Source of the DNA: Malurus cyaneus samueli | Taxonomy: Eukaryota; Chordata; Aves; Passeriformes; Maluridae | Assembly: GCA_009741485.1 (NCBI GenBank) | Contig: CM019227.1 | Span: 18,208,096 to 18,272,095 of the forward strand | Direction of reading: 5' to 3' | Length of the DNA: 64,000 nt | Shown here: in pieces, positions 53,871-64,000 of the stretch | Numbering within the stretch: position 1 is the stretch's first letter | Layout: each line of letters opens with the position of its first letter | The notes under the pieces: model-generated | Databases searched by the model: none | Told to the model about the DNA's origin: nothing | Seen by the model: only the letters and a program-made list of their open reading frames with translations | Program-made: the position numbers and the translations under genes

Positions 53871-56589
53871 TGTGCGAGTGGAACAGATGGAGGTCACCAA
53901 CATGTGCTCTGACAGTAAATCCACAGAGGAGGGGTGAGGATGGCAGAATGGATCACTCTTCAAACCCTGAGGGCACTGCTATCAGCTCTCATGTTCAGGA
54001 CATGCCTGCTCATCACATGGGAGCAGATCTCGTGTTCCCCAGGTGCTGCAGGGGGGTGGATGCATCCCTGTGCGGGTTGTGCTCACTCTGGAAGCTGCTG
54101 TGGAGCTCAGCTGGGATTTGGTAAAGATGCTGCAGGTTGCTGTGGGTGCCTGTTTGATGGGAATGCTTGGTTTGTAGCTGTTTGCTCAGCAGCTCTCCCC
54201 AGAGCCCACGGTGTCTGGGGCAGTGTCTTGCCCAAGGAGGTGGTGCAGTGCCAAGTAGCTGGCAGGATGGAATGCTGTTTTATCTGCCCGAGGCTGCCAG
54301 CCCTGCCCATCCGCTCTCCACGCTGCTTGCTGCAGCAGCCACAAAGCCTATTAGGTGTTTAAATTGGGGCTATATATAGCTCTGGAGCCACGGATAACTT
54401 GGAGGGTGGTGCAGAGCAGCAGAGACCAGAGTCTCAATGGATCCCCAAACAAACCCTCCCTTTGCTGCTGCGTGCCCTCCAACCTTCCTCATTTCCATGT
54501 CCCACAGGAACCATCCTTCCTCAAAGGAGGTCAAATCCAGGGCAGAGGCAGCTAGAGCACGTCCTCATCTTACGCAGCAGGCTTGGCCAAAATCTGAGCA
54601 GAAATGCCTGACCCTCTTGCCTGGATGTTGCTATCACAGCACAGAGAGCACAGCAGAGCTGTCCTTTTGACTGTGCGAGCCTGGTGAAGGGAGAAACCAG
54701 CACCTTCACCTGGTTTGAGGCTGCTCCTGTCTGCAGGAGCTGAGAACCTTTGCTCCAGGAACATGGATTCAGGTCATTCTCCAGGTGCAGGTGTTGAAGA
54801 GTTTTGCTTTGGGTGCTGCATTGCATGAAGGAGTTCAGCACCCAGCTTTGGCTGTGCAGAGATCCACAGTCTTCACCTCTTTTGGGAAGAGATCTTAGAG
54901 ACGGAATTTTATTGTGAAGGAAACTGCTCTCTTGTAATCTGTGCTGTGGGAATGTGGGGATGGGGATCTGGTACTTGATGTGTTTCCAAGTGTGCTGCGG
55001 GTGGGGAGGGAGAGGGATTGGTAGGTGCTGAACTTTTTAGATTTTTTTTTTATTTATTTTTGTTTTAAGAGCAGGGACCAGTAAGAAAAACCAGAGTAGG
55101 GATTATATTCTTTTTTCCCCAGACTAACCTTTCTGCATTGCTCCCTTGGCTTTCTTTGGCTGCAAAGGGCAGAGCCTGGTCTTGAGCCTCATGGCACATC
55201 ACAGGTCTGCCTGAGAGGTGCCACACCTGTAGCCTGGAGTTGTGACATGGTCTCAGTCCTCTGGCAGGAGCTGGTGGATGGATGTGATGACAGCAGCAAG
55301 CTCGGGAACCTGGCTGAGCTGCTGCAAGGAAGGAGAAAATGTAGGAAAGTGTGTTTGGAGGGTTGTTTATTCTTCCCCCAGGTCAGGATGGAAACTACAA
55401 GCACTTCACAGTGTGCAGCACTTGTCCTGAAGGGAGATGGGCCCACATTTAACTTCCTGTTGTGGGTCTGTGAGAGGAGGGGTGAAGGCAGGAATATCTT
55501 CCTGCTCTCCCTCTGCACCCAGCATTCCCTGGGATCACTCCTGAGCCCATTGCTTCCCTCTCACATTACCAGGTACTGGATGCTCTGAAAGGCATGTGCT
55601 GGATTTCTCCAACCAGTAATTTAATCCAGTTTGACACTGGTGGCTCTGGGCTCGAGTCTCTGACTGACACAAGTCACAAGCAGAGAGGGAGGGATGCTCA
55701 GAGCTGCATCCACCCCCCTGCAGCCTCCTCCCCCTGTGATCCCCGTGCCCCTGAAAGGCCCCCTTGATCCCAGCGCGGCTGGAGCCTGGTGCTGTGCTCA
55801 ATGAACCCTTTGCAAGCCTTTGTTCCCTGCGATGAAACAGCCCTCAGCACGGGGCTGCTGCCAACAGAAGGGCACAGAGAGGGAAGGGGAGCCCTGCTTG
55901 GGTGCTGCTTGCCTTTGCCAGGCTGGGCTGCATCTCACTGTTGATGCCTGGGGACCCTCAATGCACCCAGGTGGCAGTGCCGTATCAGCCGCTCTCTTCA
56001 AACAGAGCGCCCTGGGCTTTTCTTTGACTTGGGCACCTTCCCGTGCTTCTCACCCTGCCAGCATTCCTGCTCTGCCTGGCAAGGCACCAGCATCTCAGTC
56101 GGCAGCCCGTGCCAGGCAGCGCAGCTCACAGCACCCCTGGGCATCACCGGCTCCCTGCGAGGGGCAGGTGCTCCAGGTCACCGTCAGGAAGTGTGAAGAA
56201 CTGATCCGGAGAGAAGGAAGCTGCTCCTGCATTCCAGATGGCGTTTCTGAGGCTGCAGCAGGACAGCCAGACCAGAAGGAAGCTGGAAGTGGAGTGTGAA
56301 GGCAGCCCGCAGCCCTTCTGGATGGCGGCAGGATGGGCAGCAGGAGAGCCGGGGCTGTGGGGGTGTGAGCAGAGTTTGGGCTGCAGGTGCTTGGAGGCTG
56401 CCAAGTCAGCAGCTTGCAGGGGGCTGCAGGGGCCTCGCCTGCCCTTGCCCAGAGCAGTGCAGAGCTCAGCTGGGTGTGCAGACGCTCAGGTTCCAGCCCT
56501 GCTGCTCCCAGTGCTCCCTGTGCGTTGCACACTGGGGCTTGTGGTTACACAGAGCGTGGCAGGTTGGCTACAGCAAAAGGGGATTTGGG

Positions 56590-57030
56590 GAGGTGTGTAA
56601 GTAGGGAAGAAAAAAGGACTACGCACAATTCAATGTGAATCAAGCATAAGCTGATTTATTGCAATTTCTAACAGCCTTTTATAATTAAAATTTCTTCCGT
56701 ACACGCGATTATTTATATCATGATTGGTTACATGCACTGTTCATGTGGTGTTCACATGGCAAAACTACTTCTATGGTTGGTTAGTATTATTTACGTTAAG
56801 CTGGCAACAAATAGTTAAATGAAAAGCTTCTTGGGGCCTTTATTGCTGGAGTTTCTTACTCCCTGTCTCGTTATAAAATTCTTTTTTCCTTTGCTCATCT
56901 TCGTTAACCTGGCCTACGTGTCAGCAGGCCTCTCTTGTTGTGGCTGGTGCAGACTGTGTCCGTTTTGTTGCAAGAATATGTGTTCCACGGGGAGGCTGGA
57001 TCTTGCCAGCTTTTGGTGGGAGAGGACAGG
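56590..57030 (-). mobile_element. Probable LTR fragment of an endogenous retrovirus, inverted
   Basis: An AT-rich block with sharp contrast to its GC-rich flanks. On the minus strand it has AATAAATCAGCTTATGC, the polyadenylation style of avian LTRs, and a TTTTATAA TATA-like element upstream of it. There is no internal coding sequence, so it would be a solo LTR or remnant. I could not fix the TG...CA ends or a target-site duplication. Confidence 0.45.
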
Positions 57031-57182
57031 GTGTCCGTACTCCTTGGCTTTCAGCAGCATTCCCTAGATGTGGAGTGGGGAGAAGGCAGACAGAAACAGC
57101 ATCTTTTGTCTTAAAACCTGCTTTTAACTTCCCTTCCTTGGAAAAGTGAAGCTATGGTAGGTAGATGGATAGATGTGTGTGT

Positions 57183-57196
57183 AATATATATATATA
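57183..57196. repeat. (TA)n microsatellite
   Basis: Short TA run just before a T-rich stretch. Confidence 0.85.
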
Positions 57197-60100
57197 CCTT
57201 TTTTCTTTTCCCCTGCTTCCCTGGGACACCAGGGAGTGGATGCCTTTCATTCAGAGCCCTGGTGTTGGCTGGCACATGCCCCATGGAGCACTGGGACATC
57301 CCATCAGCCCCCTGCCACGAACTGTACCTTCCCTGCCCAGAGCTGAGGCTCTACCTGCTGCCTTATCCACAGCTTCTGTGTCTATCTGTGGGGAGGGACA
57401 AACATAGAAACACTTGGTGCTTCTGAAACATGGAAAGACTTGTGTTTTGGAGGAGCTTCAGGGCTGCAGCCCATGGACCGATGAGTCCTGCCCAGCAGCC
57501 ACTGTGGCACGTGTAGTGACTGTCATTGAGCTCTTTGCACACACCCTAGAGAATCTCCAGCAAAGCTTCACCCAGTGACCTGTTTTCCCTGGGTTATGTT
57601 TCCTTACAGCAAACGTTTTGGTTCTCTGTGTCTCCTGGGCATGCTGGTGTGGACATTGCAGTCCTGGCTTGCTCAGGGGCTGCTGGTGGTGGCAGCAGCG
57701 TGGTGGGGAGGGCACAGCAGCTGTGTCTGGGGCAGCGTTTCAGTCTCCAGGGCACGTGTGCTCCTTCCTCCTCTCTGTCCCATGCAGGTTGGCAGTGATG
57801 TCCTTCAGGGTGTCCTTGGGGAGTAGGTGTGCTGAGCTTACCCAGGAGTTGTCTGTGAGCCTGTGTGTGACTTGGAGAGGTTCAAGGGCTTTAAACAAGA
57901 GCAGGAACTGCTGTTCTTCATAGAAAACTCCGTGTTGTGCTGCAGGAAGGATTGCTGAGCTGTTGAAGCAGCCCCAGCCTGGCCTCTCATGGGTTGCTGT
58001 GCTGGCAGGATGCTTCCCTCTGGCACATGGGCTCGGGAGGGTTAATGGCACGTGCTCCAGCCAGGAACATCCTTTATTTAGATTCCAGCCATCAAAACCC
58101 TGAGTTTTGTGTGTCATCTTTACAAGGCAGTAAGCAGTGCTGCAGTCTGAATTCCCCAGCCTAGAGGCCTCCAGGGTACACAATATAACTTGTAGGGGTT
58201 TCCCTGGTAATTCCAGCCTGTCTGCCTGCTCTGGGGGTCAGCCAGGTGTGCTACTGGCTCAGTAAAGGTGGAAAAAGCTCTAGAGCTTGAGGGATGAGCA
58301 GGGGGAGCAGGTTGGGGTGCTGGGTGGTCGTGTGGCTCAGTCTGCCTCAGCACTGGTTTGTTCTGCTCTGTTCATGGCCCTTCATGTAACCCACCAAATC
58401 CTCCTCCCTGTCTCCAAGGGGCTGGAGAAACCAAATAGCCCCCTTTTTGAAGGTGTGCAGTGATGCCAAACTGAATCTGAGGCCAAGTGTGGATTCCTGT
58501 GTTGAACCTTTGATAGGGCATTGGGACCCTGGTGGGCTTCTGGTGTGGTGGAATGCTCTTGTGTCCTGCTGGAGCTCAGAGTGTCCTAATGGGGTCCTGG
58601 AGGGTGATTTGGGACTGAGGTGGCACCATCGGCTTGGTGCTGATGGGGTAAGAGGTGCAGGGAAAAGTTTTAGGCTGGGGGATCACATCGTCTGAGGGAG
58701 CCCCTGTCACTGCCCACATGGGATGTTGTGCCAGGGAACACAGGCCAGGATCCACTCTACACACCCAGGGCTATTCCACCAGCACACTGGCACTGAGGGC
58801 TGGCCCAGGACTGTCCTGGAAGCCACTGGTGCCAGGAAATGAAAATGCCAAATAGGCTGCGCATGATGAAGCATTCCCAGCCAGACTGCAGGAAGGTCAG
58901 TGTGTTTTATCCCAGTGAGCCTCTAGGGAACTGTGGCTAATTGTCCCCTCTGAAGTTCAGACACATGAGAAGTGACCTTTATAGATCAGGAGCCCAAACA
59001 GATCCACTGCTGTTGGTGTGACTCAGCCTATGCACTGGATCCCATCCTGCCCCATCTCCCTTGCTAGAAGGAACTGCATTCAGTTGCTGGCAGGGTCACC
59101 CCATGGGTGTCAGGGCTCGAGAGCTCCCCAATGCCTGGGGATCAGTTTGGATCCATAGTTTGGCCTCTCAGTAAACTGAAACCCCCAGCCCTAGGGTGAG
59201 TTCTGGAATGAGGAATGAGCCTGGCCTGCCTCTTTCTGCAGGGATGCCCAGGGGCTGAAAAGGCATAGTCTCCTTGGCTCTAATTCTGAAATTCCCCCAT
59301 GGTTTTGGCAGTGTGGGACAGAGGGCTGGCTCAGGGTGTGGGGTGTTGCCCTGATGTCAAAGGGAAGCTGTTCTGTTGCAGTTCACTAAAGATGTTTTGC
59401 TTTTGCTTTTCTGGAGGTCGTGTGTCAGCACCCACTTGTGCAGAACAGAGCCAGAGTCCATGGAAGCTGCTGGGTGCCCTGACCTTTCCTTGGCATCTCC
59501 TCAGAGGAGGGGGCACTGGGGCCCTCGGTGGGGGAATCCTGTGCTCATGCAGGGATATTGATCCATCACTTAGCAGCCTTGTTCCTCCAGATCTCATGTG
59601 CAGAGCTGGCAAGTTCCTGGAGGTGCAGGGGATCATTTAGCTCAGCTCTGACCTCAGCAGGTGGAATGGTGTTTAACCATTGAGAAGGCAGTGGGTGGCA
59701 TTTGGGATGGAGGTGTCCCTTCTCCCGTCCTTGGTGGCTGCAGTATGGGAGTCATGTGAGCAGCCACCAGCCTGCAGATGCCCTGTCCCTTTTGTGCCAT
59801 TCTCTGCCAGCTGTATTTATTGAGCCTGACAGTTCAGGTGCTGTGGAGATGGACGGATTTCTATTAACGGTGCCCTGCTGCGAAGCGAGCCCGGGCATTG
59901 GCATCGCAGGATCTGAAGGCTGGAGCACAGCAGCTGGAAATGCAGAGTGTTTGGTTCAGTGGAGATGTGAGAGATGGAGCAGACAGCTTTGGAGCTGTGC
60001 TGTTGCTCCTGATCCATTTCCCCTCCCCTCTCTTCCGTTTTCTCTTTCTCTTCCCCCACCACTCTTCCAATTCAATTTTAACAGCACTACAAATTGCAGC

Positions 60101-60774
60101 ATAAATCTTCAGCTGAGCAGCAATTTGGCTTGGCAGCCACCAGTAAATCTCCTGTTGCAGCCTCCCCATGTGAGAGAAGTTGCAGTGGGAATAAGGGGTT
60201 GTATGTGAGTCCTGAGTTTACAGTCCCATCAGGTTTTCCTGGCTCTTTCCAGCTATGGGCCCATAGCCTTAGTCCCACATCTCTCCAGTCCTGAGAAACA
60301 GGAAAGTTCTTCTCCCATAGCAGCCTTCAGTTCAAATATGGGGTGTGTTGGGAAATGGTGTGGAACAGCCTCAAATGTGGAACAGGAAGGATGCCGGCAT
60401 AAATTCCAAATACAGTTGTTCAGGTGTGTGACCCTAAAATTGTTCCCTGTTTTTAAAGGCAATACAAGATGGTCTTCCTCTGAGCAAATGGACCTGTCCC
60501 TCCAAACTAACATGCAGGTGCTTTTGTTACCTGATGCAGGATGTGTGTATCCTCTGTGGGCTGTGGTGGGAGGAGTGATGGCAAATAGCTCTGAGTGGTG
60601 AATGACAGGCAAAACTTCTGCCATTTAGTCCATGCAAGGGATCTGTCCATGCAGTCCCACATTAAGAGTTGTTTGTCCCAGCAAACATTTTCCAGCTGCC
60701 GGTTCTGTGTTCTTGGATGTGTCCTGCCTGTGTTTGTAGCCCCCTCCCATCACGTTTGAGCTTGACCACCCTGA

Positions 60775-60972
60775 TGTTAGGAGAGAATTGTTCCCTGTGG
60801 CAGTGGTAAGGCCCTGGCACAGGGTGCCCAGAGAAGCTGTGGCTGCCCCTGGATCCCTGGCAGTGTCCAAGGCCAGGCTGGATGGGGCTTGGAGCAGCCT
60901 GGGACAGTGGAAGGTGTCCCATGGGATGCGATAGACTTTGAGGTCCCTTCCAGCCCATTCAGTGGCTCTGTG
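60775..60972 (+). repeat. CR1 3' end
   Basis: AAGGCCCTGGCACAGGGTGC, CTGTGGCTGCCCCTGGATCC, GGGGCTTGGAGCAGCCTGGG and a terminal GAGGTCCCTTCCAGCCCATT. Very close to the copy at 30634, so of similar age. Confidence 0.92.
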
Positions 60973-62663
60973 TTTACGAGACCAGGATAAAGCACAGACC
61001 ATGCCTTTGTCTTGGCCTCTTCGTGGCTGGATGTGAAGCTTCAAAGGCATTTTCCACACTGGGTTCTTCAAACACTGGGAAAGTGTTGAAAGACACAGGG
61101 GTAACGCTGCCTGATATCAGCACCACTTGCTTTTTGTGTGATGCACCGGTGAGAAAACCAAGGTGCAAAGGGGAGAGCACCTGCTGCAGAAGTGTGCCAG
61201 AAAATAAGAGATTCTGGGGGTTTGGAGCAGAGCTTTGGGGGCTTTTTTTGCAGGGAAGCACAAAGCCACAAGTCCCCGCAGTGCTGGCTGCAAATGGCTA
61301 CCTTGCCCTGCTCTGGGCTCTGGGGAGTGCAGGCTCTTTGAGGCAGACCACAGACCCTCACTTAAAAAGAAACTCCTTAATGGGCTTAAAGACAGTGAAA
61401 TGAAAACAACAAGTAGAAGTTCCTCTTCATCCAGCCTGCTTTCCTCAGGGGTTGCTTTTGAAGGGACTGTTCAAACATAGCTCAGGTGTGGGGAGCTACA
61501 GGGATGGAAACAAATGTCCTTTGGTCCCACGAGTCCACCCTTCCTGCTGAAGCTGTCCCAGCTCCTCAGACAAGAGAGAAGCTTAATGAGTTTAGCTGCT
61601 TGCTGCTTTCCTTGCCTCCTCCCCTCCCTGCTGAGAGCAGGCAAGGCTGTATTGTGTAACAAACCTGTGGATATCAGACCCATCAGTAATTTCCTTCCCT
61701 CCTTCCCTCCATGCCTGCACCCTGTCTCCTACATCCCCATTCTACTCTCTCCTGAGCCTGTTTCAAATGGAACCTGGAGAGAGTGGATCCAAGGGTCTCC
61801 ATACCCAGATCTCTGAGCTCCTCTGTGGTGCCATGGCAGCTGGGGTGAGGGACATGTCAGCAGGTTTCCCTTGGCATCCTTTTCTCCCCCAAGATAAGCT
61901 GGACTCCTATGTTGTGGGATCTTTTCCCTGCTGTGCTAACCCAACTCATGCACAGAGCTTCTGTTAGTGGAACTGGGGTGATGGAAGCCCTCTGTAAGCT
62001 CCTGGTTAGATCCTGCATCTTGTCCTGCAGATTTGGCCTTCCATCCATTTTGGGGGGGGTAGCAGCTGCCCTAGAAAGGGCACAGCAGTTCTGAACATCA
62101 CCTGGGCTGTCATAAAGCTCCTGACGAGCACTGAAGGGCCTGGTGTGATGTAGGTGAGCTGGAAGCTGGATCACAGCCCATGGGTGATGTTTGCAGGCAC
62201 CACTGTCTGGGTTCTCAGAGGTCCTGAGAGCTTTTTGCATCCCAGGATCAGATTCCCCCACATGCATACATACATACCCCCTTTAGTAGCTGCAATACAC
62301 CATATGCCCCTGTTATTTAAATAGAGTAAATTTAGAAATGGAAAAGCCTCCAGGAGCATCTGGAAGTTCAGCACCTGCGGAAAAACGGCAGCTGAAGGAG
62401 CTGGATGTGAAGTGAGAGCGGAAGAAGAGCCCATCAAAGGCTCAGTGGAAAAAGAGGAGTGTCTGGAAGTCTTTCATCTTCCCATCGCAGTGCTCAGATG
62501 CGACTCCAGCTGCTTTCTATTCTGGGATGCAGGGAAGTGTGTGCTCCCACACGTGGCTGCTGCAGCTCAGAAAGAGCAGCTCCGGATTGACCCAGAGTTT
62601 TGGAAATCGTTCTGCTGTGCAGTAAGAGGGGTTTAGAAGATGCTGAGGGTGCATTGTCAGGAC

Positions 62664-62686
62664 TTTCATTTCATTTCATTTCATTT
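62664..62686. repeat. (TTTCA)n microsatellite
   Basis: Four to five perfect pentamer units. Confidence 0.9.
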
Positions 62687-63952
62687 CTGGATTTGTCGTA
62701 GGGTTAGTGGCTGCTGTCAGGGCCCCATGGAAGGAAAATCCAAGCTCCCCAAAACACCACTGCAGGTACAGAGAAGTCTGTGTAGGTGTTAAACTGTATT
62801 CTTTTTGGGTGCTGATGGTGTTTCTTAGGTTGCAGTGGGAAAATCTTTCCCATTTCTATCTGGAAATTCAGCAGATAATTTGTGGAAAAAGGGAATGTGA
62901 CAGCCAGGCAGGTGTCTTCACTAGAGACCAAATGGACAGTGGAATTCCTTTGCTTCAGGAGGGGCTTCTGCCAGTTCTTTTCTGGCTAATCCAGACAACT
63001 GACATCCCAGTTTCTCTTTGTTTCAGGTCCCTTAAAAGTTTATTTCCTGTCGTTCGGGATTGGAAGAAGACAACAAGAGCTTCACTTATGAGCTCAAGGT
63101 GCAGATATGAACGTCCCACTTGTGCCACACTGGGTGTTCCCTAACCTGACGTCCCATCCAGACGCTTCTGCCCAAACCTTAAACCCCTTTTTGAGGCTGA
63201 AGGGCTGAGGCATGACCCCTCTGGAGCAGGGGACACCAAGAGGTGTCAGTGAGCAGCCCCAGGAGTGGGGAACAAGGAGGGGTGGCTGGCTGGCTCCCAG
63301 GGTGCTCACCAGCATCACAGGTGGGCAGGCAGGGATCTCTTGCAGCCTGGTTCTCCTGAGCTGCTGATGGTTTTCCCCTGGGAATGATGCATATCCCACT
63401 TGACTGCCAGGCCCTCCCCTCGCTCGGTGTGGTTCACCAGCTTTGACAGGGAGGGCCAACCCTGCTGCAGGCTTTCACCATTTGTCACAATAAATTGCTT
63501 CTTGCTCCTGCTGCATGGGGGAGATGCTGGTTCCTTTGCCCTGAGTCTGAGCAGCACCTGAGGCAGCTTCTCCCCCTCCTTGCTCTTCCTCCCCACAAGC
63601 CTGCAAGGAGAGCAGAGCTCGCTGCAGCTGGCAACAGGCTCCCCAAAGCTCGCCTGATGCAGCAACCAATTTGGTGTGCTCTTGCATTCAGCTGCTTGAC
63701 CTGACATAACCTGGGAAGGGGAACAGAGCTGGAGAAGGTGCGGATGCTCTGGGAGCACGAAAGGCTGGAGCCATCTGTGAGGCTGGGGGGATTTGCTGCT
63801 GTCCAGAGCCCCTGCTCACTGTGGTGGCCCCTCTCCAACCCAGCTCAGTACAGCCCAGGGAGGGCTGTGGTTCCAGGCCTTGGTGTGTCTTTTCAGCACC
63901 TGGCAGGGCGTGTGAGTGCATGTGGAAGCTGTGTATGGAGCCAAGGATGGTG

Positions 63953-63983
63953 GAGTGTGTGTGTCTGAGTGTGTGTGAGTGTT
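63953..63983. repeat. GT-rich simple repeat
   Basis: Imperfect GTGTGT run near the window end. Confidence 0.85.
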
Positions 63984-64000
63984 TTCAAACTGCAGCACCC

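Larger units (their letters stand above)
49334..64000. other. Downstream intron or intergenic DNA
   Basis: No exon could be assigned with confidence. It contains CR1 copies at 53160-53532 and 60775-60972, a probable LTR fragment at 56590-57030, and several simple repeats. One phase-compatible but weak exon candidate is at 63027-63098. Confidence 0.45.

Noticed and set aside
62412..62636. 75-codon frame ending near a GTAAGA donor-like site
   Set aside because: The peptide resembles no family I know, and no convincing acceptor or neighbouring exon was found.

Overview
This window is nuclear DNA from a bird, most likely a songbird. The genes are split by GT-AG introns, their promoters lie in CpG islands, and the interspersed repeats are almost all 5'-truncated CR1 retroposons in both orientations. 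Nothing prokaryotic is present. All calls were made by reading translations, splice phases and remembered family features; no database search was run.

Layout. (1) 707-10136, plus strand: a complete 13-exon ALG1 (first mannosyltransferase of N-glycan assembly). Exons 3-13 join in perfect phase, but GC-rich exon 1 needs several frame changes. (2) 12517-17509, minus strand, convergent with ALG1: a complete 8-exon EEF2KMT/FAM86 (eEF2-lysine methyltransferase, about 340 aa). (3) 18475-21145, plus strand, head-to-head with EEF2KMT: a complete 4-exon NDUFB6 (mitochondrial complex I subunit, 127 aa). (4) 24550-30633: a second direct copy of 15928-22050, carrying EEF2KMT exons 5-1 and all of NDUFB6. 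It differs mostly by one-base indels that break the frames. (5) About 32060-33620: a strong CpG island that looks like the promoter and noncoding first exon of a plus-strand gene. After an intron of about 16 kb its first coding exon lies at 49158-49333 and begins with an N-myristoylation-type start. I do not recognise this gene, and it continues beyond the window. The rest of 33.1-64 kb is intronic or intergenic DNA with scattered CR1 pieces and one probable LTR fragment.

The ALG1-EEF2KMT pair matches the vertebrate arrangement (human 16p13.3), whereas NDUFB6 in human lies on 9p21. The most consequential observation is the 8.6-kb-period duplication. Its one-base indels at short runs, including some in exons and at one splice donor, followed by about 1.2 kb with no length difference, look more like a retained second haplotype or poorly polished sequence than an old paralogous duplication. 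A real recent duplication is not excluded. I saw no novel defence, mobile or biosynthetic system.
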